Origin: Isochrysis galbana
Lineage: Eukaryota > Haptophyta > Isochrysidales > Isochrysidaceae
Reading direction: 5' to 3'
Length of the DNA stretch: 64,000 nucleotides
Assembly (NCBI GenBank): GCA_018136815.1
Contig: CM030935.1
Coordinates: 6,232,935-6,296,934, forward strand
A program made the translations under genes and the position numbers. The notes under the pieces are model-generated. The model saw only the letters and a program-made list of their open reading frames with translations, did not search any database and was not told the DNA's origin. Numbering within the stretch: position 1 is the first letter of the stretch; every line of letters begins with the position of its first letter. Shown in pieces: positions 9,229 through 16,561 of the stretch.

Positions 9229-9275
9229 GGAGCGGTCGGCGCGCGCTCCATCGCTCGAACTATAACAATAGTTTT
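9229..9275 (-). mobile_element. LINE-D: isolated 47-bp LINE 5' terminus
   Basis: The sequence nearly matches the first ~47 nt of LINE-B (8012-8058). It includes the hairpin AACTAT-AACA-ATAGTT (9258-9273), the ATG (9249-9251 on the minus strand) and the GGAGCGGTCGG leader. Inward of that it switches directly to copia RNase H sequence. It is either a recombinant fragment or a chimeric insertion made by template switching. Confidence 0.65.
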
Positions 9276-9933
9276 GTACGTGGGAATAGTGTATAGTGTC
9301 CAAGTTAGAAGTCAATAAAAGTTGTATACTAAAATAGACGGGGGTGTGACAAAAAAGGGAACCTCGAGTTGCACCTTCTCGTGTGATCGCCAGGCGAGTG
9401 ACTTGCTCTCCCTCTCTCCTTGCGTGATCTGCTTGCGCCGTGCACACTCATGGATGCGGCAAAAGCTAATTCATCATGTACAAAGTCTAAACACTAAACA
9501 CGAGCGCTTGCCTTATGCGTCGAAAGGCGTGGTATGTAGTATCAGCTACAACGTACGACTCACATTAGCGGCCATTAGCTCTTAGCTCGCCGCTATCAGC
9601 CAGGACTATCGCATGCGGGATCTAGCGACTTGCGGATGAATTTCGAATTTCATCTCATTAGCTTATCCACTACAGTTAGCGTATAGCTAGCCTCAGCTTC
9701 TGGAGATGAATTTTGGGGTGTTGATGCATAGTTACCTGAAGTCTGGAAACAGGAAATTGGAGAGGAGATCGCTGTACCTGGGTGCCAGCATATGCTACAT
9801 GCATCTGCTCCGCTGCCACGTATATAGCCAAGTTACAAGTCTCCCCCGCTGCAGCGCTTAGCTAGTCCGGCTCATCAATCAGCGCTAAGCAAGAAGTTGC
9901 AGCGCAGCCGAGAAAACTGCTCGACTGGCTCAT
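9276..9933. other. Intergenic, no gene seen
   Basis: Moderately AT-rich DNA with repeated short words around TAGCTAG/CATTAGC (9570-9680 and 9780-9880). I see no domain, tRNA or repeat shared with elsewhere in the window. Its right end contains the 3' flank of the YjjX-type gene. Confidence 0.5.
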
Positions 9934-10560
9934 CTACACTGGCGCATACACGCTCGTCTCGTCATGAAGGAAGGGGACCAGTGCGAGATGCAAAGCATGG
10001 ACATAATAAAGTGTTCGATCCACCAGTCCTTTTGTCACCTTGGCCACAGTCCCTCCCTTCTGCTTGGAATTGACATCAGAGAAGACAGCGTCATCGGCAT
10101 CGCCCAGCTCCAATGGTGGCCTCCCAGCATGTCCACGCATAAGGGCGACAACCTTCGGTGGTAGCTCAAAAGAAGCAGTGCGAGCTACACCCCACTTCTG
10201 CAAGTCAGTGGCTTCTGGTTCACAACGCAGGACGGCCATCCAGGCAAAGCACTGCACCTGCGAGCCGAGTCCTGCAATGTGGGCATGCTGACTAGCCAAA
10301 TCGTCCTCCATAACACCCCCCTCAAGTCCGACAGCGAAATCTGGTTGTCTGCCGTGTGCAGCCAGAAACGAAGCCGCAGCAGCAATTGCCCTGTTGAGCG
10401 CTCCAGTGCGAGTTTCCTGATCGCCCCACGGCTGGTCCCGAACGCCGCTCTGCACATCGAAGCCACTCACGTCGATTGGCCTCCCAGGAAAGTTCTGTGC
10501 GAAGGCATCTCGCACCGCATGCGTCTTGACGGGGTTGGTCGAGCCGACGGCGATCTGCAT
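9934..10560 (-). CDS. yjjX: Inosine/xanthosine triphosphatase, YjjX (DUF84) family
   Basis: An intronless 208-residue protein from the ATG at 10560. It should hydrolyse non-canonical ITP/XTP (house-cleaning NTPase), keeping deaminated purines out of nucleic acids. Family landmarks are all visible: the N-terminal VGSTNPVKTHAVRDAF loop, SGVRDQPWGDQETRTGALNR, FAVGLEGGV, a central CFAWMAVL, then GVARTASFELPP and LELGDADDAVF. SKQKGGTVAKVTKGLVDRTL and a C-terminal HALHLALVPF close the domain. The length is slightly above the bacterial norm (~170-180), owing to a short insert after GLEGGV (residues ~105-118). Bacteria use yjjX for this gene; the same domain forms the C-terminus of animal PRRC1, but no such fusion is seen here. 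It is divergent from the Sfi1-like gene with a 146-bp gap. Confidence 0.9.
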   Translation of the reverse strand: MQIAVGSTNPVKTHAVRDAFAQNFPGRPIDVSGFDVQSGVRDQPWGDQETRTGALNRAIAAAASFLAAHGRQPDFAVGLEGGVMEDDLASQHAHIAGLGSQVQCFAWMAVLRCEPEATDLQKWGVARTASFELPPKVVALMRGHAGRPPLELGDADDAVFSDVNSKQKGGTVAKVTKGLVDRTLYYVHALHLALVPFLHDETSVYAPV

Positions 10561-10706
10561 CGCCCCGCTCGTCGTCGGCGTTCTCCTACCCCCCAGGCCA
10601 ACAAAAAAACCACCGACTCATGTAGTACAAGAGTAGAGTACGAGTACACACTTTACATGTTCGTTGATGATCATCTTTACGTGTAACTAGTAACTACCCT
10701 AGGTGT
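10561..10706. promoter_or_regulatory. Short divergent promoter region
   Basis: A 146-bp interval between the start codons of two head-to-head genes. It contains GAGTACGAGTACAC and ACTTTACATG. Similar GAGTACT/TACTCGTACTC words and ACTTTACAC occur upstream of the small membrane protein gene at 38820-38850. The shared words are suggestive only. Confidence 0.35.
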
Positions 10707-12128
10707 ATGAGCGGGGCTGCGGGGAGAGGGGGGGGTGAGGGGTACAGGGTCGTCGCGCTTGAACGTGTGGAGGGCGCCGGCTGGGCCAGAGGGGAAGGGG
10801 TTGGGCTGTGCTACGCCAGTCTCTGGCCCCTCTGGCGGGCGATGGGCGAGGTCGCGGAGCGGAGCCGACTGGCGGCGGAGATGGTCGACTGGCATCCTCA
10901 GCTCGCGCCTCCCAACCACGTCGAGCCGCCGCACCGGGAGAGCCTCACAGTGCAGATGCAGCACCGGCGGATGAGCGGTGGCCAGTCGGTAAGAGAGGCG
11001 AGGTGTGCTGCGTCGCGTGAGGTCCTCGTTGGGCTGGCATGCGAGCTACGTGACCGATGCTTTCTCGCCAGCGTCTTCTACGCGTGGGCCACCTACCGAT
11101 GGAGACGAGAGGCTATGCTCGCACGGGAGGAGCTAGCCAAGGTGCGGGAAGCGGAGCTCGAGAGCAGAGCAGATCAGCGCCCTCCGCTGCTCGTCCTGAC
11201 GTCATTGGAGCACCAGCGCGCGCGATTGACGCAGCTTCTTCATGAGGCACACGTGGAAAACAGATGGCTGCGCCAGTACTTCTCGGGCACGGCCGCGCAC
11301 AAGCAGCTGCTTTTGTTGTGGGCTGGCGATAGCAGGCTGTTGCAACGTTGCTGGCTCGCTTGGGGAATGCATATCACACGCAGTCGCATGGCGCGAGAGC
11401 AGAGGAACGAGGTGCATCAGCTCGCCTTTGCGTTGCGCGTTGCATCCATCTCACAGGCGCCTGGTCTGGCCTTGAGCGCCGACGTGCCCGTCGCCCATCC
11501 GGACCATCCAGAAGATCCCGCGAGGTTCTTGTTTGCTGGCTACATCATGCGGCGTGCATGGATCGCATGGCGTGCGGCAGTCACCCTGGCGTTCATCGAA
11601 GCTCAATATGAGGAGAGGGTGGAAATGGCTCTTTCTGCTGAGCGCGAGCGATTGCAGCGCCTAGCGCTGTGTGGAGAGACATCGGCCGCTGATGATGTGT
11701 CGATCGCCTCGAGCAGTAGTCATCCCAATGATAGCTTCTCCCTGCTCCGCATCTTCTCGCCCTCCGCCCTCAGCGCCACGAGCGGGTATTCGCAGTCGCC
11801 ATCTATCAGCGGCGTGTCCGTCGATAGCCATACGAGTCATGGAATCCTTCCGTTTAGACTAGGGGCGGCGTCTTCCGAGGAGGCGACGCGACGGCAGTTG
11901 ACACGTCACCAAAGCACTCGTGCTCTATCCATTGCTCTACTTGGATGGCGCATTGTTACTGTGGGCGCCAAGCTTAAGCAGATGCAGGTGAAAGCCCAGC
12001 TAAAACCACGTGCACTGCACCCAGAGTCCACTTTTAATAGCCCGCCGTCGCAATTTGTCTCCGCCTGGCCTAAGCGACGTGCGAGTCGCCTCACCGCGTC
12101 TTCTCACCCACTCGCACTGATGTTATGA
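10707..12128 (+). CDS. Sfi1-like tryptophan-repeat protein (putative centrin-binding)
   Basis: A 473-residue frame from ATG 10707. The recognisable feature is a spaced set of helical repeats with a conserved aromatic/Trp: CFLASVFYAWATYRWRREAM, LQRCWLAWGMHITRSRMARE, YIMRRAWIAWRAAVTLAFIE and IALLGWRIVTVGAKLKQM. This (L/F)xxWxxW-type pattern is that of Sfi1 centrin-binding repeats, which form long helices at spindle poles and basal bodies. A Ser-rich linker lies between repeats 3 and 4 (residues ~325-390). The true 3' end is uncertain. A second open frame at 12137-12295 ends in a natural-looking acidic tail (EDSDSDGDFR then stop), preceded by a GCCGCAG acceptor, so a last short exon is possible. 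The N-terminal ~90 residues could be partly 5' UTR. Confidence 0.55.
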   Translation: MSGAAGRGGGEGYRVVALERVEGAGWARGEGVGLCYASLWPLWRAMGEVAERSRLAAEMVDWHPQLAPPNHVEPPHRESLTVQMQHRRMSGGQSVREARCAASREVLVGLACELRDRCFLASVFYAWATYRWRREAMLAREELAKVREAELESRADQRPPLLVLTSLEHQRARLTQLLHEAHVENRWLRQYFSGTAAHKQLLLLWAGDSRLLQRCWLAWGMHITRSRMAREQRNEVHQLAFALRVASISQAPGLALSADVPVAHPDHPEDPARFLFAGYIMRRAWIAWRAAVTLAFIEAQYEERVEMALSAERERLQRLALCGETSAADDVSIASSSSHPNDSFSLLRIFSPSALSATSGYSQSPSISGVSVDSHTSHGILPFRLGAASSEEATRRQLTRHQSTRALSIALLGWRIVTVGAKLKQMQVKAQLKPRALHPESTFNSPPSQFVSAWPKRRASRLTASSHPLALML

Positions 12129-12299
12129 TGCCGCAGGATCGTGATATGGGTGCGTTGGTCGTGTCTTTATGGAAGGCCTCTGTATCCGGGGTTGCGCAAT
12201 CCTCAAATACGGCCCCCGCTCCACGCGTCTCACGCGGACTCGCAATGCGCGGGTTGCTTGTCGAGGACTCAGATAGCGATGGCGACTTTAGATAGAATT

Positions 12300-12650
12300 G
12301 CGTGTATTGCTTGTTGCGTATCGGACCCATCTTGTTGTTCATGCATATTTATGAGATGAGACTGCGCCGATGTGCACCTGTGTTTTCGCGTTTTGCATGA
12401 TTGTGTAGACACCGTGTGAAAATTCACTTCTTTTCTTCTTGCTTCTTGCCTTACCTCAAAAGGTAGGGCGGTCGAACACGCCTTTTATAACTTCTAAGGG
12501 TGAAAATTCACTTAGTCAAGATTGAGGTTGTATCACACGATTTTTATTTTTAGGGTATTACACTGGAAATGGGTATATTAGGCAGAATCTTATAACAAAT
12601 ATGTACATTTTCGACGCCATTCAACACACAGACCCAAACACGTTTTCGCG
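12300..12650. other. AT-rich intergenic region with a candidate small insertion
   Basis: GTGAAAATTCACTT occurs at 12416-12429 and again at 12500-12513, bracketing a 70-bp segment. The segment holds a small hairpin (TACCT-CAAA-AGGTA) and a GGTCGAACACGCC word that vaguely resembles a tRNA B box. The arrangement looks like a short insertion with a 14-bp target-site duplication. No gene is seen. Confidence 0.4.
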
Positions 12651-12851
12651 CTCGTGCGAAATTGACGTCGACCACAAAAGTGCACCCCAGCTTCCCGCTT
12701 GATGCGTTGGAACCTCAAACTCTCCGAATATCGCTTCACCGTCGAGCACAAACCCGGGGCTAATCACAAAGACGCTGATGGCGTCTCGCGGCTGGTCGCG
12801 GCAGACGAGAGGACCTGCCTCACAGCGTCGAAAGACGAGTCGGGAACCTGA
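12645..12851 (+). pseudogene. Ty3/gypsy RNase H relic (divergent family)
   Basis: A frame around 12697-12851 reads RLMRWNLKLSEYRFTVEHKP then GANHKDADGVSRL. This is the characteristic end of gypsy RNase H; the intact gypsy copy has RLTRWALKLAEYRFDVEHKP and HQDADGLSRL. Just upstream, VDHKSAPQLPA in another frame is what remains of the preceding VDHSALRWLH region, so the fragment is deleted and frameshifted. The sequence differs clearly from the two gypsy copies in this window, so it is an older or separate family. Confidence 0.75.
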
Positions 12852-12859
12852 CGTGTGGC

Positions 12860-14160
12860 GTGTGGGGCGGCAAAGGCATTGTAGGTACGGGCTCGGTCGA
12901 CCTGCGCCAGAGCGGGCGCGATGTCGCATCCGCGATCGACCTTTTTGTTTTAGAAGTTGTTTGCGTTTCTATGTTCCCTCCTTGCAGGCTAGCCACGAGT
13001 CACCGTCCAGACGGGACTTCGCACCGTCTTTTCGGACGAGGATTCTGAAGCGCTGAAGAGGCCGAGAGACCCTCCGAGCCACTTTCGCCGGGGCTTTCCG
13101 CTCACGGTCAAAAATGTCGACCCCCCCCCATATTAGTACTTAAAAAGCCGTGTTTGTGTTTTGACCGCCCTACAAAAGGCAGCATGCAAAAGGCCGTGCT
13201 AGCAGTGGTGCAGTGGTGCAGTGGTCACGCTCGATCTGTCATTGTCGCATTCGCGAATCGACACTCGTTAGGCTTAGGCTTCTCTTCGTCGTTCGGTATT
13301 ATCGTTATAATTCTCTCGTTCTCGTTCTCGGTCAAAAGCTTCGCTTGGACGCATAGGATCGTGGGTTGTGGAGCGCCCTCTCTCTTTCTCTCGAAGAGAA
13401 GGGAAGTTTCCCTACCTTTCTTCATCCTAGCTAGGCGCCTCGCGAATAGGTTTAATTCGCTATCTTCTCCGCGTTTCTCTATCTACTTCAGTGATTGCAA
13501 TCAGGTTTAATTTGCAATCTCTTCGCATCTCCCCCTTAGGCACACCGCATCTCTCTTGTCTTATTCGGTAAGTCTCTTGGAATCCTGTGCGGCAGGATTG
13601 CCCCTCGTTTCCGTTATGGTGCGATTCCCCTTCCAGACGGGATCGCCGACAGATCGCCTTCTGATCGTCGTCCGTCGTCGTCTGATCGGAGTGTTTGGGT
13701 TTGATTTCAGTCGAGTTATGTGAGAAAGTCGTGGGGCGAGAGTCGGGGTGTTTTCCTGGGTGTCTTTGTCCGTCGTCTTGTCGTCAGTCGTCATCCGTCG
13801 CTCTCGCTCTCGTCGCTCTCGCTCTCGTAACACTCGTACCCTACAATCTCTCCTTCCCTCGCCAGCCCCTGCCATCACAGCCCTCCTCTCATTCACCCTC
13901 GCCTCTCGCCACTCGCTCGATGTCGCTCTCGCCGCCGTCCTCGCCCTCGCTCAAGCCCGCCTGCCCGCCTTCCTCTGCTGACGGGCTTCAGCCCGTCAGC
14001 GTCTCCGAAGTCGTCTCTTCAGCCGCGCCTGCCGCCGGCTTGCCACCCTCCTCATTGCCCTCAGGCCCTATGGGCCATCCCAATTCGTCAGTCATGGGGG
14101 GCCAAGGGTTGCCAGCGGCAAGGGGGGGGGGGGGGGGTCCGGATCCTAATGGCTGATGGG
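12860..14160. repeat. Decayed retrotransposon/repeat debris
   Basis: A mosaic of repeats. At 12922-12985 is a block shared with 36676-36745 (TGTCGCATCCGCGATCGACC, then ...CTCCTTG). A 61-bp MITE-like unit lies at 13106-13166. A stretch near 13215-13275 contains AGTGGTCACGCTCGATC, as does 55864-55880. The words GGTTTAATTTGC and ATCTC (13500-13530) recall the gypsy LTR. At 13919 a frame starting MSLSPPSSPSLKPACPPSSA could be a gag leader. A 10-bp-arm hairpin (CTGACGGGCT-TC-AGCCCGTCAG) lies at 13978-13999, and a G-run at 14122-14138. No intact gene is seen. Confidence 0.5.
13106..13166. mobile_element. MITE-like unit with GGTCAAAA terminal inverted repeats
   Basis: GGTCAAAA opens the unit and TTTTGACC closes it, 61 bp overall. 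The interior ATGTCGACCCCCCCC...ATATTAGTACTTAAAA is shared with a longer 94-bp copy at 43508-43601. Confidence 0.55.
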
Positions 14161-14837
14161 CGCCGGATATGTGCTTGTTGGGTGTATTAGTATTGCTGGT
14201 ATTGGAAAAAACTTTAACTGTTAACTAAATAAAAATCCTCAAATTCAAATTTCCTGAATTCTAGTTCTGATGAATTCTGAGATGGTCATTCTTTCGCCCA
14301 TAATCCCTAATCCTAATCCCAATTCCAATCCCAATCCCTAATCCTAAGCAAAATAACAATAACAATAACAACAACGACCATAACTGCTAAATAAATAAAT
14401 AAATACCGGGGAGGGCACGAGGACGAGGCGCGAGGCGCCTCCCCCACGTAAACTAAGTATAAACTTAGTTATAGTTGTAATCACTTCACCGAGGTTTCAC
14501 CCCGACGTTTGAAGTCAAACGCAGAGTGGAACCTGGGAGGAATCGGAGTGAAACCCCTGAAAAAACCCACGCGAACTAAAGTCTAAAGTCTTTAGTTGAT
14601 CTCCTTCCTGGCGGGCATTTTTTTTGGCACTTGGCACTCTCGCCGTCCCCAAACAATATTTTTAGGTTTTGACCGCCTCGCCAGTCTGCTCCTTCCCCCA
14701 CGTGGGAGCCGGCGCAGGGGGAGCCGGGGGGGGGGGGGGGGGAGGGGCGGCGGCCGCGCGTTTTGTTTTCACGGCGCCGCGCGGCCCCCTCCCCCCTCCC
14801 CCGCTCCCCCCCCCTCTCGCCTGCTGGGTTCGTGGCC
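14161..14837. other. Intergenic: telomere-like words, microsatellites and a hairpin repeat
   Basis: At 14304-14346 are degenerate CCCTAA/CCTAATCC repeats resembling interstitial telomeric sequence. (AAT)/(AAC) runs and AAATAAAT repeats follow to about 14405. The palindrome AACTAAGTATAAACTTAGTT lies at 14452-14471. The last ~150 bp before RPS23 contain G-runs and a C-rich pyrimidine stretch just before the start codon. Confidence 0.5.
14452..14471. repeat. Palindromic repeat AACTAAGT-ATAA-ACTTAGTT, copy 1
   Basis: Perfect 8-bp arms with a 4-nt loop. Exact copy at 19510-19529 and a near copy at 36821-36838. The flank GAGGCGCC(T)CCCCC is shared with the 36.8 kb copy. Confidence 0.8.
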
Positions 14838-15715
14838 ATGGGTTCTGGTGCGTGAGGGCTGCCCTGCCGCCTGCTGGCGGTCCCCGCGACGAGGGCGGTG
14901 TGCGTGGTGCGCGGCTGGTATGCGCGAGGCAGGACCAGGGCCGTCACACCCTGACGCGCCCCCTCCCGCCTGTAGGCAAGCCTCGTGGAATCAACGCTGC
15001 TCGCAAGCTGCGTACTGTGCGCCGGACGCAGCGGTGGGCACAGAAGCGCTACAAGAAGGCTCACCTTGGCACGCAGTTCAAGTGCAACCCCTTCGGTGGC
15101 TCGTCTCACTGCAAGGGCATTGTTCTCGAAAAGATGTGCGCGCGAACTCTTCGCGAAGCTGCGCCCCGCAAGAGCCTTGCGCCCGTGCGCAGAAACAGAC
15201 GCAGATGCTCGCTCACCTCGACACTACGCTCTGCTTCTTCTCAGTGGTATCGAGGCCAAGCAGCCCAACTCCGCCATCCGTAAGTGCGTGCGGGCTCAGC
15301 TCATCAAAAACGGCAAGAAGATTGCTGCCTTCGTGCCGCGGGACGGTTGCCTAAACTTCGTCGACGAGAATGTAAGACTTGAGCCCCCGAGATGCCACGT
15401 TGCGCTGCGATTATGACTTCTGTGGAAAGGGAAGCCAGTGTGCTTTAGGCCTCGGTGGCTGGCTGATTGGCAGTAGAGATTGGATTTACCGCACAATTGT
15501 TGCGTGTTTTTGGCACATCATCACTTCATATTCAGCTTCGACAGCCCCACATTTCTCACCTCCTGGACTTGCAGGACGAGGTTCTCATTGCGGGCTTCGG
15601 CCGGAAGGGTCATGCGGTTGGTGATATTCCGGGTGTGCGCTTCAAGGTTGTGAAGGTCTCCGGCGTCGCTCTGCTTGCTCTTTACCGCGAGAAGAAGGAG
15701 AAGCCCCGTTCATAG
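14838..15715 (+). CDS. RPS23: 40S ribosomal protein uS12 (RPS23), four exons
   Basis: Cytosolic small-subunit protein at the decoding centre. The best model has exons at 14838-14841 (ATG G), 14976-15135, 15245-15371 and 15575-15715. It gives exactly 143 residues, the usual eukaryotic length, beginning [18 protein letters not shown]. Conserved segments in order are [55 protein letters not shown] with the PRDG loop, and ending [20 protein letters not shown]. The C-terminus is [12 protein letters not shown]. Introns 2-4 begin GTGCGC or GTAAGA and end CAG; the LEK-I-GIEAK junction is restored by splitting ATT across 15135/15245. An alternative first donor at 14848 (GTGCGT) would give MGSGKPRG. 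A first intron directly after the start codon is common in ribosomal protein genes. Confidence 0.95.
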
Positions 15716-16561
15716 ATTCAGCATTGCTGGGGTGCCATGGAGCGGGGCTACTTGTTGATGTTGTGAAACCATTGGCACTTGCCTCATGGTTGCTTGGCAT
15801 ACGTTCGGAAACTTGCGGTAAGCACGTGTGTGCGGTGGTGACTGTCGCTAGCAGTACTGCCTGACTCTTGTCGTTGTCCGCAACTCCTCACTCGGGATTC
15901 TCCAGCTGAGTAACGGCGTGGGCCCAAAGTGGATGTTGTGGAGACATGGCAATGTCGTAGCGGGCGGCGTCCCAATGAACGCCTCCATGCATTAGGGTGT
16001 TTTACGGGGGCCATCCGCAATTGCCGCGTGCGCCAACAACTGGGTTCGGAAGTACCACGCATCGCCTTTCTTGTCCGTGCTTGACAGCAATTCTAGAGCA
16101 TGTGCGCACCCGTGTCCACGTTGTCATTGGAGTCGCCCAATTCCCTTCTCAATGTTACACCCCATTACCATCATTACTTTCATACGGACCCCTTTGATCT
16201 TTGATGACCTGATGACCTCGTACCTTGCTAGTACGTCCTTCCATCTTTTATGTTAAATTAATCAAAGTTATATGTTATATCCTAGCCAACTCCACTAGCT
16301 AGCTAATCGGTTGCCGCGCAAACGCGTAGAGTCTTAAAGACTACCGTGTTGTCTTCGGGGGGGGGGGGGGGGAAGACAACGGAAAATGTCTGCCTCCTTT
16401 GCCGCCTTCTGACCAACGGCCAAAGCCTCGCCGATGTTCCTCAAGGTTCGCTCCCTCCCCCCGAGGCCCGAGGGCCTCCCCTGTCATCTCCCTCCTTGGG
16501 GTGCCCAGGTTCCAGGTTTGCCCTGACAACCCACTAACCACTAAACAGCTAAACAGGGCCC
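15716..16561. other. Intergenic with dispersed repeat words
   Basis: After the RPS23 3' flank I see no gene. At 16273-16306 is TGTTATATCCTAGCCAAC followed by a CACTAGCTAG word, shared with 36924-36955. A run of 17 G lies at about 16357-16373. The right end is the 3' flank of LINE-C. Confidence 0.5.

Noticed and set aside
13695..14156. Ser/Pro-rich + strand frame as a host gene
   Set aside because: It lies in repeat debris, ends in a poly-G run and resembles a gag leader at best.
14842..14847. Alternative RPS23 first donor at 14848 giving MGSGKPRG
   Set aside because: The GTGCGT donor is stronger, but the model with ATG-G at 14841 gives the canonical MGKPRG start and exactly 143 residues. 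Left as an alternative.
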